A DNA stretch of 64,000 nucleotides from Ralstonia sp. 25mfcol4.1 (GCF_900104095.1 NZ_FNJO01000020.1:38779-102778), one strand, 5' to 3'. Shown: positions 31,182 to 40,589, counted from the stretch's first letter. A program made the numbers and translations. Notes: generated by a model from the letters alone, not told the origin.

Positions 31182-32135
31182 TCAGTGATCGGCAAACAGC
31201 GACATGATCGAATCGCCCTTGACGATCCGGGTGAAGGTCTCGGCCAGCAGCGGGGCGGTCGAAACCTGGCGGATCTTGCCGGACTGGCGGGCTTCGTCGG
31301 ACAGCGGAATCGTGTCGCAGACCACCACTTCGTCCAGTTCCGAAGCCGCGATGCGGGCAGCGGCACCGCCCGACAGCACCGGGTGCGTACAGTAGGCAAA
31401 CACCTTCAGCGCGCCACGTTCCTTCAGCACCTGGGCAGCCTTGCACAGCGTACCGCCGGTATCGATCATGTCGTCCATGATCACGCAGTTGCGGCCGGCC
31501 ACTTCACCGATGATGTTCATCACCTCGGACACATTGGCCTTGGGGCGACGCTTGTCGATGATGGCCAGGTCGCAGTCGAGCTGCTTGGCCAGCGCACGGG
31601 CACGCACCACGCCGCCGACGTCCGGCGAAACGACCAGCAGGTCGCCGTAGCTCTTCTCGCGCAGATCGCCCAGCAGAACCGGCGAGGCGTAAATGTTGTC
31701 GACGGGGATATCGAAGAAGCCCTGGATCTGGTCAGCGTGCAGGTCCATCGTCAGGACGCGGTCCACACCGGCAACTTCGAGCATGTTGGCCACGATCTTG
31801 GCCGAGATGGCCACGCGGGCGGAACGCGGACGGCGATCCTGGCGCGCATAGCCAAAGTAAGGCATGGCGGCGGTGATGCTGCGTGCCGAGGCGCGCTTGA
31901 GCGCATCGACCATCACCATCAGCTCCATCAGGTTGTCGTTGGTCGGCGCGCAGGTGGACTGCAGCACGATGACGTGCTTGCCGCGAACGTTTTCCTGGAT
32001 TTCTACCTGGACTTCACCGTCGGAGAAACGGCCGACCAGAGCTTTGCCCAGCGGAATGCCGAGGTGCTGTACGACAGCCTCCGCGAGTTTAGGGTTGGCA
32101 TTGCCGGTAAATACCATCAAGCCTTCGACGCTCAT
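31182..32135 (-). CDS. prs: Ribose-phosphate pyrophosphokinase
   Basis: PRPP synthetase (317 residues), producing 5-phosphoribosyl-1-pyrophosphate for nucleotide, His and Trp synthesis. Clear features are MVFTGNANPKLAE at the start, PYFGYARQDRR in the ATP-binding part, the metal-binding TMDLHADQIQGFF, and the PRPP loop VIMDDMIDTGGTL. Length and sequence are typical of bacterial class I enzymes. It follows tRNA-Gln and ispE on the same strand. Confidence 0.97.
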   Translation of the reverse strand: MSVEGLMVFTGNANPKLAEAVVQHLGIPLGKALVGRFSDGEVQVEIQENVRGKHVIVLQSTCAPTNDNLMELMVMVDALKRASARSITAAMPYFGYARQDRRPRSARVAISAKIVANMLEVAGVDRVLTMDLHADQIQGFFDIPVDNIYASPVLLGDLREKSYGDLLVVSPDVGGVVRARALAKQLDCDLAIIDKRRPKANVSEVMNIIGEVAGRNCVIMDDMIDTGGTLCKAAQVLKERGALKVFAYCTHPVLSGGAAARIAASELDEVVVCDTIPLSDEARQSGKIRQVSTAPLLAETFTRIVKGDSIMSLFADH

Positions 32136-32228
32136 TCGGGGCACCTGTCTTGCTGCTGGGGGAGCTTTGCGCCACCGGCCAGCGCCGGTAGCGATATCTG
32201 CATGTCCGTTGGACACTATAGGAAGTAA

Positions 32229-32305
32229 TGGCAGGGGAAGAAGGATTCGAACCTTCGAATGCCGGAATCAAAATCCGGTGCCTTGACCAACTTGGCGACT
32301 CCCCT
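32229..32305 (-). tRNA. tRNA-Gln (anticodon TTG)
   Basis: A complete 77-nt tRNA including the encoded CCA. The acceptor stem pairs AGGGGAG with TTCCCCT, the anticodon stem-loop is CCGGA-TTTTGAT-TCCGG with TTG in the centre, and the T arm has GGTTCGAATCC. TTG reads CAA codons for glutamine. It lies between ispE and prs, the classical betaproteobacterial arrangement. Confidence 0.95.
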
Positions 32306-32370
32306 ACACAACCTTTAACGTCTGTCGCCGAACCGAACTTTACTTCAGTACTTCGCCAAACGAAAACCTG

Positions 32371-33261
32371 CTATGCGAATGTTGCGAGCGGGTGGTGAGA
32401 CAAACTTTTCACACACCTGCCATCCCAATCGGACGGCAACCTTTCCATCACCTTCTGCGCATCCTGCTCGTCTTCAAAACGGGCAAATACGCAGGCTCCG
32501 GAACCGGTCATCCTTGCATGCGGACTATATTGTCTCAACCATTCAAGGGCTCGGGCAACTTCGCCGAACTTCGCTGTTGCTATCGCTTGCAAGTCGTTGC
32601 GACCGAAAGCGAATTTGTTTGTGCAAGCAGCGAAGTCCGCAACTATAGAGATCGGGGAATCCCTTGTCAAGCGTTCATCGGAAAAAATTGCTGCAGTCGG
32701 TACATGCTGGCGCGGATGGATGACCACGAACCAGCTTTCGGGCAGGTCGACGGGCGTCAGTTCCTCGCCCACGCCTTCGGCGAATGCGTTCTGGCCGAAC
32801 ACGAAGACGGGCACGTCGGCGCCCAGCGCAAGACCGATGCGCATCAGTTCTTCGCGCGGCACGCCCGTGCCCCAGAGATGGTTCAGCGCCAGCAGCGTGG
32901 TGGCCGCGTCGGACGATCCGCCTCCGATGCCGCCGCCCATCGGCAGGATCTTGTCGATGGCGATGTCCGCGCCGAACCGCGTGCCGCTGGCCTGCTGCAG
33001 CGCGCGTGCCGCGCGCACCACCAGATCGGTATCGGCAGGCACGCCGGGGATGTCCGTGACCCGCGCGATCACGCCGTCGTCGCGGCGGCGAAAGTGCAGG
33101 GTGTCCGACCAGTCGATCAACTGGAATACCGTTTGCAGCGTGTGGTAGCCGTCAGGGCGGCGGCCCGTCACATGCAGGAACAGGTTGAGCTTGGCCGGCG
33201 CGGGGCAGTTGCGCAGTTCGGCGGGTGGCAGGGCGGTGCCTGCGGTCATGGCTTGCGTCAT
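32371..33261 (-). CDS. ispE: 4-diphosphocytidyl-2-C-methyl-D-erythritol kinase
   Basis: IspE (296 residues), the GHMP-family kinase of the non-mevalonate isoprenoid pathway. The three GHMP motifs are visible: PAPAKLNLFLHVTGRRPDGYH, the phosphate-binding PMGGGIGGGSSDAATTL, and RMTGSGACVFARF near the C-terminus. Its ATG overlaps the lolB stop by 4 bp, so the two are translationally coupled. Confidence 0.96.
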   Translation of the reverse strand: MTQAMTAGTALPPAELRNCPAPAKLNLFLHVTGRRPDGYHTLQTVFQLIDWSDTLHFRRRDDGVIARVTDIPGVPADTDLVVRAARALQQASGTRFGADIAIDKILPMGGGIGGGSSDAATTLLALNHLWGTGVPREELMRIGLALGADVPVFVFGQNAFAEGVGEELTPVDLPESWFVVIHPRQHVPTAAIFSDERLTRDSPISIVADFAACTNKFAFGRNDLQAIATAKFGEVARALEWLRQYSPHARMTGSGACVFARFEDEQDAQKVMERLPSDWDGRCVKSLSHHPLATFA

Positions 33262-33872
33262 TGTTCGGATTTGGGATCGATCACCAGCCGCACGGACAGC
33301 GGCGCTTCGTTGCCGTCGCGCGCCATGTCGATGCGGCGCGGCTGGGCGGAAGGGGCAGGGGTGCCCTCGGGCGCGTCCTGCCAGGTCACGTAGCGCACCG
33401 TCCAGCCGTTCTGCTTCAGCGTGTCGGGCCGTCCACTGGTGTCGCGCGTGACGCTGGAAGGCGCGCCAGGCGCGGGCCGCGCATGGAGCCAGTCGCGCAT
33501 GCCGGAGACCGGCAGCGAGAAGCCCAGCGCCTGCTCCATCAGGCTGTCCACCTCGGGTGCATTGCGCGGCTTTTCGTTGGGCAGGTCGAGCGTGGCACCG
33601 GACGGGGTGCTGGTGACCACGGCCAGCGTCTGACCCAGCGGCGAGATCAGGTCGAGCCGCACATTGCGGCCCTGTTCCTGCCAGCGGAAGCTGCCCTGCA
33701 CGCCCTCGCTGCGGCCGTAGCGTGTGTAGTTGGCGGCAAAGCGCCCGGTGTAGTGCTCGCTGCGCGCGGTCTCGCTGGCGTCGAAACTACGGGATGGCGT
33801 GATGGTGCTGCACGCGGCAAGCCAGAGCGGGGCAGCCACGCAGAGCAGGGCCAGGCGTCGGGATCGGAGCAT
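33258..33872 (-). CDS. lolB: Outer-membrane lipoprotein localisation protein LolB
   Basis: LolB (204 residues) accepts lipoproteins from LolA and inserts them into the outer membrane. The signal peptide LALLCVAAPLWLAAC ends in a lipobox with Cys about residue 20. The mature part contains YTGRFAANYTRYGRSEGVQGSFRW and later GWTVRYVTWQD, in line with the LolB beta-barrel. ATG 33872 is preferred over an upstream TTG because it begins directly at the signal sequence. The gene is overlapped by ispE, as in most betaproteobacteria. Confidence 0.9.
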   Translation of the reverse strand: MLRSRRLALLCVAAPLWLAACSTITPSRSFDASETARSEHYTGRFAANYTRYGRSEGVQGSFRWQEQGRNVRLDLISPLGQTLAVVTSTPSGATLDLPNEKPRNAPEVDSLMEQALGFSLPVSGMRDWLHARPAPGAPSSVTRDTSGRPDTLKQNGWTVRYVTWQDAPEGTPAPSAQPRRIDMARDGNEAPLSVRLVIDPKSEQ

Positions 33873-33973
33873 GTGCAAGATGTCGGGAGTTGGACGGCGT
33901 TCGATGTTTGCTGGCGACACAAGGCGGCGGTCGGGGCGATGGCTTTACATCGGATGGATCGCCATAACGCAGC

Positions 33974-33994
33974 GCCCGGGCGCAGGGCCCGGGC
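33974..33994. repeat. Inverted pair of GCCCGGGC palindromes downstream of the TPR gene
   Basis: Two copies of GCCCGGGC at 33974-33981 and 33987-33994, separated by 5 bp, can form an 8-bp hairpin between the TPR gene stop and lolB. No U tract follows. Confidence 0.45.
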
Positions 33995-34019
33995 GGCTAG
34001 GCATGATACCAATGCGGGG

Positions 34020-35840
34020 CTACTTGGACAGCGATACGCTCTGGTTGTAACGGCGCAGCGTGTCGATCAGCGTCGGATTCTCGGGCTCCACCTTGGCCGC
34101 CTCGGTCCACGTCTTGCGCGCTTCCTCGTGCTGGCCCAGTTGCCAGAGCACTTCGCCCAGGTGCGCGCCGATCTCGGCTTCGGGCGCCTTGCTGTAGGCA
34201 GTCTTCAGCAGGTCGGCGGCGGGCTGCAGTTCGCCCTGGCGATACTTTACCCACGCCAGGCTGTCCATGATGTACGGATCGTCTGGCCCAAGTTCCGATG
34301 CACGTTCAAGCAGCTTGCGCGCCTCGGGCAGGCGCTCGTTGCGATCGGCCAGCGAATAGCCGAGCGCGTTGTAGCCCTGCTTTTGCTCGGGCTGCAGCGC
34401 GATGACCTTGCGCAGGCCCTTTTCCATGCTGTCGTAACGCTTTTCGCGTTCGTCGAGCATGGCCAGCTCGTAGAGCCAGTCGGCATTCTCGGGCTCGACC
34501 TTCACGCGTTCGTTCAGCACCCTGCGCGCGCGATCGTAGGCCTTGGCTTCGAGCAGTGCGCCCACTTCGGCCTGGCGGATCGCGGTCATGCGCTGGGCGC
34601 GCTGCAACGGATCGGAAATATCCTCGGCATCGGCCAGCAGGTCGCCGAACACGGCCTGGGCGTCGTCGAGCTTGCCCATGCGCGCCAGCAACTGGCCGCG
34701 CTTGGCCTGCGCCGCGGTGGCCAGGCGGCCGTCCTCGATCTTGTCGAGCCATCCGATGGCCGCCGCGTAGTCCTTCTTTTCCTCGGCGATCTGGGCCAGG
34801 TACTGGTACGCGATGTCGGGGCTGGCAGCCGGCGACTTCTCGGCCATCTGCAGGTATTCCTTCAGATAGCGTTCGGCGTCGTCGTAGCTGCGGGCCTGCA
34901 GGCTGGTCAGGCCGAGCGCCAGCGGCACGCGCGGATCGTTCGGGGCCACCTTGCGCAGCACCTCGAATTCGGCGCGCGCGGCTTCCATGTCGTTCTTCTG
35001 CAGATACAGCCGCGCCAGCGTGATGTGGCCATTGACCGACGACGGCGACTTCGCCAGGAACCGCTTGAGCACCTCGATCGACTTGTCGGTGGCCGACTCG
35101 GCCTGCAGTTCGGCCGCCATCAGTGCGGCGGGCTCCAGGTCGGGCTTGATGCGCAGCGCCTGGTCCAGTTCGGCCAGCGCGCCGGCATTGTCGCCGGCGG
35201 CCTCGCGTGCACGCGCCAATGCCAGGTGCGTTTCGGCCAGCTTCGCGTCGTTGGCCGTGATGCGCTGGAGCACGCCCACCGCGCCCGTCGGATCGCTGGT
35301 ACGGGCCATCTGCTGCTGCAGCAGCAGGATCGCTTCGCCGCGATGGTTGGCCGGCGCCGCCGCCAGTTGCTGCACCAGCAGCGGTTCGGCGTCTTCCCAG
35401 CGACCGTTGAGTACCAGCAGCGTCGACAGGACCTGCCGCGCGGCAGGCGATTTCGGCGCCAGGTCGGCCCAGAGGCGCGCACCGTCGAGTGCCTGCTGCG
35501 CGACGCGCGCATTGAAGGCGATTTCCGTGGCCCGTTGCGCCAGGCGCGGATCGCGCGTTTCCCGCGCCAGATCCATGTAGGTGCGGTAGGCCGGTCCCAC
35601 CAGCCCGCGCTGCATCGAGATCTCGGCAGCCAGCACGCGGTACAGGATCTCCGGTGTCAGCGCGACGTTCGGCAGCGGCGTGCGTGCGGCCTTGGCGGCG
35701 GTTGACGGCGCAGGCACTTCGATGACTTCGTCATCGTTCTGCGCGACCGTTGCCGGAGCGGCGTTGGCCAGCGAAGCAAACGCCAGGCACGCGGCCACGC
35801 CCAGGGCGCGCGCATGGCGACGGAAACGGAATGTGTTCAT
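34020..35840 (-). CDS. Periplasmic tetratricopeptide repeat protein
   Basis: A 606-residue TPR protein. The signal peptide (ALGVAACLAFASLANA) indicates the periplasm or outer-membrane surface. From about residue 55 to the C-terminus there are many 34-residue TPR-like helical pairs, for example HLALARAREAAGDNAGALAE and NALGYSLADRNERLPEARKL. Such proteins next to lolB are found throughout Burkholderiales and may help outer-membrane biogenesis, but no experimental role can be stated. The start is ATG 35840. The gene is divergent from mutM. Confidence 0.85.
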   Translation of the reverse strand: MNTFRFRRHARALGVAACLAFASLANAAPATVAQNDDEVIEVPAPSTAAKAARTPLPNVALTPEILYRVLAAEISMQRGLVGPAYRTYMDLARETRDPRLAQRATEIAFNARVAQQALDGARLWADLAPKSPAARQVLSTLLVLNGRWEDAEPLLVQQLAAAPANHRGEAILLLQQQMARTSDPTGAVGVLQRITANDAKLAETHLALARAREAAGDNAGALAELDQALRIKPDLEPAALMAAELQAESATDKSIEVLKRFLAKSPSSVNGHITLARLYLQKNDMEAARAEFEVLRKVAPNDPRVPLALGLTSLQARSYDDAERYLKEYLQMAEKSPAASPDIAYQYLAQIAEEKKDYAAAIGWLDKIEDGRLATAAQAKRGQLLARMGKLDDAQAVFGDLLADAEDISDPLQRAQRMTAIRQAEVGALLEAKAYDRARRVLNERVKVEPENADWLYELAMLDEREKRYDSMEKGLRKVIALQPEQKQGYNALGYSLADRNERLPEARKLLERASELGPDDPYIMDSLAWVKYRQGELQPAADLLKTAYSKAPEAEIGAHLGEVLWQLGQHEEARKTWTEAAKVEPENPTLIDTLRRYNQSVSLSK

Positions 35841-36113
35841 CTGGATGGGTTCCGGGCGCATGGCTTGAGAGGGCAAGATGTTGTCCGGCATGAAAGCAAA
35901 GCTCCGGCGCACGGGGCGTGGGAATGGATGGGGGCATTGTAGCCTGCCGCTACAATGCGCTGCTTGCCCCGCGGGGCGCTTACGTATGGGAACCCGCACA
36001 ATGCAGGCCTGGCGGCAGGGAATTCCCTGCGTCATTGGAGCGCAAAAGCAGCCCATAGGTTCTGCGAGGCTGGGAAAGCGGGGCCGGATTCCGGCCGAAA
36101 ATCACGGGGTGCC

Positions 36114-37016
36114 ATGCCAGAACTACCGGAAGTCGAAGTCACGCGGCGCGGATTGCTGCCGCACGTGGTGGGGCGCCGCATCGTCCAGGTGACCGTGCGT
36201 CATCGCGGACTTCGCTGGCCCGTGGAGCCCGAACTCGAGGCGCGCCTGACCGGCCGCGTGATCGGCCGCATCGAACGGCGAGGCAAATACCTGCTGCTGG
36301 AATGCCTGCCGGCGCCCACTGGCGGGCAGGGCCCTGGGCCCGGAGACGATTCGGCAGGCTGGCTGCTTGTCCACCTGGGCATGACCGGCACGCTCCGCGT
36401 GTATCCCGACGCGCCCCCGGCGGGCCCCCACGACCATCTCGACCTCGCGCTGGCACCGGCCGACGCATCGGATGAAGCGGAAGCCGGCCCCGTCATGGTG
36501 CTGCGATTCCGGGACCCCCGCCGCTTTGGCGCGATCGTCTGGACGCCGCTGGCCGAAGCGGCGCTGTCCGCACACCCGCTGCTGCGCAGGCTCGGCATCG
36601 AGCCGTTCGACCCGCGTTTCGACGGCACCTGGTTCCATCGGCTCACACGCGGCCGCTCGGTGGCGATCAAGCAGGCGCTGCTGGCCGGGGAAATCGTCGT
36701 CGGCGTGGGCAATATCTACTGCTCGGAAAGCCTGTTCCGCGCCGGCATACGTCCCACTACGCCGGCCGGGAAGATCAGCCTGGCCCGATACGAGAAACTG
36801 GCTGCCGCCGTGCGTGAAACGCTGACCGAAGCCATCGCGCGGGGTGGCAGCACGCTGCGCGACTTCGTGGGCAGCGACGGCAGCAGCGGTTACTTCCAGC
36901 TCGACTGCCTGGTTTACGACCGCGCAGGCGAGCCATGTCGCGTTTGCGGCACACCGATTCGGCAAATCGTCCAGGGTCAACGCTCGACCTTTTACTGCCC
37001 GCGTTGCCAGCACTGA
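36114..37016 (+). CDS. mutM: Formamidopyrimidine-DNA glycosylase
   Basis: MutM/Fpg (300 residues) removes 8-oxoguanine and formamidopyrimidines from DNA. The N-terminal PELPEVE gives the catalytic Pro2 and Glu3, the intercalating and backbone residues lie in VGVGNIYCSESLFRAGI, and the C-terminal zinc finger is CRVCGTPIRQIVQGQ...CPRC. An insertion (LPAPTGGQGPGPGDDSAG) in the first domain is loop-like. It lies one gene upstream of mutY, which repairs the matching mispair. Confidence 0.96.
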   Translation: MPELPEVEVTRRGLLPHVVGRRIVQVTVRHRGLRWPVEPELEARLTGRVIGRIERRGKYLLLECLPAPTGGQGPGPGDDSAGWLLVHLGMTGTLRVYPDAPPAGPHDHLDLALAPADASDEAEAGPVMVLRFRDPRRFGAIVWTPLAEAALSAHPLLRRLGIEPFDPRFDGTWFHRLTRGRSVAIKQALLAGEIVVGVGNIYCSESLFRAGIRPTTPAGKISLARYEKLAAAVRETLTEAIARGGSTLRDFVGSDGSSGYFQLDCLVYDRAGEPCRVCGTPIRQIVQGQRSTFYCPRCQH

Positions 37017-37374
37017 CCTGTCGCCCAAGGCCGCTCCCAGCGGTGTTGAGCCGGCAACATTCGGCGCCCGCTGACTCGGGGCCGACCATGGCAATCCGAT
37101 GGCGAAATATTGTCGCAATCCATTGCCGATGGGTCGGCGCAACACTCCGGTCACAGAAGCACAACAAGGGACGTGAATTCCACAAAATGTGTCCGGAAAC
37201 CTGTATCGTGTGCGCAGTCATAAAAAGTTACAAAAACTGCCGGATTCGCCCCTATGACAACGGCATCCGGCGGAACGAGTGGCTTCGGGTCCGCGGGTCA
37301 ACGGACAAAGCCCGGTGCCAGTCGTGCAGTACGCGCCCAAAACCATAAATCCGAGCCGATACAGCGAATCACTC
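37017..37374 (+). other. 358-bp non-coding region between mutM and the dynamin-like gene
   Basis: No gene can be supported here. The central part (about 37100-37260) is more AT-rich than the genes around it and is the likely place for the promoter of the dynamin-like gene, but no -35/-10 pair stands out. A possible pair is TTCCAC at 37179-37184 and TGTATC 18 bp later. Confidence 0.4.
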
Positions 37375-39318
37375 ATGACGAGCCTCGCCCAACAATTCGA
37401 ACAATATGGCGCCTGGAGAACCGGGGTCCTTCAGTCACTCGCCGAATTCCAGTCCTGGCTGCAACAGTACGATCTGCATGACGCCACCGCGGACGACCGC
37501 GCCCAGCGCATCCAGAACGTGCTCAAGAGCGACCGCCTCAAGGTGGCGTTCATTGCCGAGTTTTCGCGTGGCAAGAGCGAGCTGATCAACGCCATCTTCT
37601 TTGCCGACTACGGTCGCCGCATCCTGCCTTCGTCCGCCGGACGGACGACGATGTGCCCGACCGAGCTGCGCTACGACGAGCACGAACCGCCCTGCATCCG
37701 GCTGTTGCCGATCGAAACGCGCCTGCAGGACGCCTCGACGGCCGACTTCATGGAGCCCGGCTCGGCCAATTCGCACTGGACCACGGTGCCGCTGGACCCG
37801 TCGTCCCCCGAGGGCATGCTGGCCGCCTTCCAGCACGTGGTGGAAACCACGCGCGTGACGCCGGCCATGGCCGAATCGCTGGGCCTGTACAACGAGAACG
37901 ATCCCGATGCCGCGTATTCGGTGGACGCCGACGGCATGGTCGAAATCTCGCGCTGGCGCCATGCGGTGATCAACTTCCCGCACCCGCTGCTGCGTCAGGG
38001 CCTGGTGATCCTGGACACGCCAGGCCTGAACGCGATCGGTACGGAGCCGGAACTGACGCTGCGGCTGATTCCCGATGCGCACGTGGTGGTGTTCGTGCTG
38101 GCCGCCGACGCCGGCGTGACCAAGAGCGATCTTGCGCTGTGGCGCAGCCACGTGGGCGCGGGCCATCGCCGCGGCTGCCTGGCCGTGCTCAACAAGATCG
38201 ACGGCCTGTGGGATCCGCTGAAGTCGTCGCCCGAGATCGCGGGCGAGATCGCGCGCCAGGTTCGCAGCACGGCGCAGACGCTCGGCATCGAGGAGCGCCG
38301 CGTGTATCCGGTGTCGGCGCAGAAGGGCCTGGTGGCCAAGGTCACGCACGACCAGCCCCTGCTGGTGCGCAGCAACCTGATGCAGTTCGAGAACGTGCTG
38401 TCCGACCAGCTGATCCCGCAGCGGCGCGAGATCGTGTCCGACCAGGTGCATCGCCTGGTGCAGGAGATGTCGCGCGGTGCGCAGCAGCTGCTGCAGAGCC
38501 GCCGGCGCGATATCGTCGAGCAGCTGTTCGAACTGCGCGGCCTGCGCGGCAAGAACCACGCGATGGTCAAGCACATGCTGATGCGCGTGCAGAGCGAGAA
38601 GGAAGAGTTCGAGCAGAGCATCGCCAAGTTCCAGGCGCTGCGCCTGGTGTTCGGCCGCCACAGCGCCGACATCATCAAGAGCCTGCAGTTGCGCGACGTG
38701 CGCCGCACGATGCGCGACAAGCGCGAGCAGATGAAGGAGCGATTCTTCTCGCGCGGCCTGCGAGAGGACATGGAGGCGCTGTTCGGCCAGCTGGCCGGGC
38801 TGATCCAGGACGCCGACCAGAAGATTGCCGGCCTGCATCAGCTGGTGGACAGCATGTATCGCCGCTTCAACGCCGAGCATGGCTTCACGCTGCCGTCGCC
38901 GATGCAGTTCGTGACCTCGCGCTACGCGGCCGAGCTGCAGGAGACGCTGGCGCTGGTCAACGCGCACTTCGGCACCGTGAACATGCTGACGCGTTCGCGT
39001 CCGCAACTGGTGCAGAATGCGTTCGCGACGATGGCCAGCCGGGTGCTGGAAAACTTCCGCGACCTGAACCGCGACATCGAGATCTGGCTCAAGTCGGTAA
39101 TGACGCCGCTGGAGGCGCAGGTGCGCGAGCACCAGAAGCAGTTGCGCCGCCGCGTGGATTCGATCGAGCGGATCCACGAGGCCACCGACACGCTGGAAAG
39201 CCGCATCGCCGAACTGGAGGACGTGCTGAACGGCCTGGACGAGCGCAGCACCAGGATCGAATCCTTCACGCGCAAGCTGGTGGAGGTGCCGGTCGAGGCT
39301 TCGGCGCGCGCTGCATAG
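37375..39318 (+). CDS. Dynamin-like large GTPase
   Basis: A 647-residue bacterial dynamin-superfamily protein. The GTPase domain has the P loop AEFSRGKS (61-68), the threonine-rich switch I region SSAGRTTMCPTELRY, DTPGL (214-218, G3) and NKID (273-276, G4). Long helical segments follow (from about 360), ending in a coiled coil with Arg/Glu-rich heptads (REHQKQLRRRVDSIERIHEATDTL in pieces), but no obvious membrane helix. Proteins of this type act in membrane remodelling or stress tolerance. It lies between mutM and mutY on the same strand, but an intrinsic terminator separates it from mutY. The start ATG begins the conserved domain closely. Confidence 0.85.
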   Translation: MTSLAQQFEQYGAWRTGVLQSLAEFQSWLQQYDLHDATADDRAQRIQNVLKSDRLKVAFIAEFSRGKSELINAIFFADYGRRILPSSAGRTTMCPTELRYDEHEPPCIRLLPIETRLQDASTADFMEPGSANSHWTTVPLDPSSPEGMLAAFQHVVETTRVTPAMAESLGLYNENDPDAAYSVDADGMVEISRWRHAVINFPHPLLRQGLVILDTPGLNAIGTEPELTLRLIPDAHVVVFVLAADAGVTKSDLALWRSHVGAGHRRGCLAVLNKIDGLWDPLKSSPEIAGEIARQVRSTAQTLGIEERRVYPVSAQKGLVAKVTHDQPLLVRSNLMQFENVLSDQLIPQRREIVSDQVHRLVQEMSRGAQQLLQSRRRDIVEQLFELRGLRGKNHAMVKHMLMRVQSEKEEFEQSIAKFQALRLVFGRHSADIIKSLQLRDVRRTMRDKREQMKERFFSRGLREDMEALFGQLAGLIQDADQKIAGLHQLVDSMYRRFNAEHGFTLPSPMQFVTSRYAAELQETLALVNAHFGTVNMLTRSRPQLVQNAFATMASRVLENFRDLNRDIEIWLKSVMTPLEAQVREHQKQLRRRVDSIERIHEATDTLESRIAELEDVLNGLDERSTRIESFTRKLVEVPVEASARAA

Positions 39319-39344
39319 CCGTTCCGCCATCGTTGGTATCATGT

Positions 39345-39374
39345 GGCGCCGCCTTCGAGCGGCGCCTTTTCTTT
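39345..39374 (+). terminator. Intrinsic terminator between the dynamin-like gene and mutY
   Basis: An 8-bp stem (GGCGCCGC / GCGGCGCC) with a CTTCGA loop and TTTTCTTTT following. It ends 15 bp before the mutY start codon, so mutY must have either readthrough or a promoter inside the upstream gene. Confidence 0.8.
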
Positions 39375-39389
39375 TCCAGACACCCCGCA

Positions 39390-40553
39390 ATGCCCCGCAA
39401 GCCTTCAGCCGTGCCCGTGCTCCACGATGAAACCGCCGTACCCGCCGATTTCGGCATGCGTGTGGTCACATGGCAGCGCCAGCATGGCCGGCATGATCTG
39501 CCGTGGCAGAACACGCGCGATCCGTACCGCATCTGGCTCTCGGAGATCATGCTCCAGCAGACCCAGGTGGCGGCCGTGATCGAGTACTTCCGACGATTCG
39601 TCGCGGCCCTGCCCACCGTGGCCGCGCTGGCTGCCGCGCCAGCCGACGAGGTCATGGCGCTGTGGGCCGGCCTGGGCTATTACTCGCGTGCGCGCAACCT
39701 GCATCGCTGTGCGAAGGTGGTCATGGAAGACCACGGCGGCGTGTTTCCCACCGATCCCGCCGTGCTCGTCACGCTGCCCGGCATCGGGCGCTCGACGGCG
39801 GCGGCCATCGCCGCATTCAGCGCGGGCGTACGCTCGCCAATCCTCGACGGCAACGTCAAGCGCGTCTTTGCGCGCGTGTTCGGCATCCACGGCTACCCTG
39901 GCGAGCGCGCCATCGAGACGCGCATGTGGACGCTGGCCGGGCAGGCGTTGCCGCCGGCCGGACCGAACCAGGCCGAAGACATGGTGGCCTATACGCAGGG
40001 GCTGATGGATCTGGGCGCGACGATCTGCTCGCGTGGCAAGCCGGCGTGCCTGGGCGATGCGGACAGTTGCCCGCTCGCCGTGGACTGCGTGGCGCGCCGG
40101 GACGGCCTCACGGCGTTGCTGCCCACGCCCAAGCCGCGTGCCGCGATTCCCGAACGCAGCACGGTGATGCTGATCGTGCGCCATGGCCGGGATGTGCTCG
40201 TCAACCTGCGGCCCGACAGCGGCATCTGGGGCGGGCTGTGGAGCCTGCCTGAGATAGCGGTGGACAGCCTGCCGTTCGACGCGGAAGCCGCCGAGGACGC
40301 CGCGCTGGAAACGGCGCGGCAATTCGGCCAGCCCGTGCGCGCGCACCTCGCTGGCGAACTGACGCACGTCTTCACGCACTTCCGGCTGCTGATCCGTGCG
40401 GTCCGTGTGGACCTGGACGCGGCAACGCGGCCTGCCAACGGCGCAATGGGCGACGCGCGGCGCTGGCTGTCGCTGGACGATCTTGATGCTCTGGGCACGC
40501 CCGCCCCCGTGCGGCGCCTGCTCGAAGACCAGGCGCGCATCGGACTTTTCTGA
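39390..40553 (+). CDS. mutY: Adenine DNA glycosylase
   Basis: MutY (387 residues) removes adenine opposite 8-oxoguanine. The catalytic Glu is in SEIMLQQTQV (Glu52), the HhH motif is LPGIGRSTAAAI, and the catalytic Asp is in ILDGNV (Asp153). The Fe-S cluster cysteines are 213, 220, 227 and 233, spaced CX6CX6CX5C; most MutY/Nth proteins have CX6CX2CX5C, so the loop between the second and third ligands has four additional residues. A C-terminal NUDIX-like domain (LNLRPDSGIWGGLWSLPE and HVFTHFRL) recognises the oxidised base. Confidence 0.95.
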   Translation: MPRKPSAVPVLHDETAVPADFGMRVVTWQRQHGRHDLPWQNTRDPYRIWLSEIMLQQTQVAAVIEYFRRFVAALPTVAALAAAPADEVMALWAGLGYYSRARNLHRCAKVVMEDHGGVFPTDPAVLVTLPGIGRSTAAAIAAFSAGVRSPILDGNVKRVFARVFGIHGYPGERAIETRMWTLAGQALPPAGPNQAEDMVAYTQGLMDLGATICSRGKPACLGDADSCPLAVDCVARRDGLTALLPTPKPRAAIPERSTVMLIVRHGRDVLVNLRPDSGIWGGLWSLPEIAVDSLPFDAEAAEDAALETARQFGQPVRAHLAGELTHVFTHFRLLIRAVRVDLDAATRPANGAMGDARRWLSLDDLDALGTPAPVRRLLEDQARIGLF

Positions 40554-40589
40554 ATTCCTGAGTTTCTGGCGTTCCGGCGACCAGTGCCG

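Noticed and set aside
33225..35705. An 826-codon frame on the + strand across lolB and the TPR gene.
   Set aside because: It is the antisense shadow of two well-supported genes, with no recognisable domain.
37653..39389. Upstream extension of the mutY frame through the dynamin-like gene.
   Set aside because: It is out of frame with an intact GTPase gene, and the MutY domain starts only after ATG 39390.
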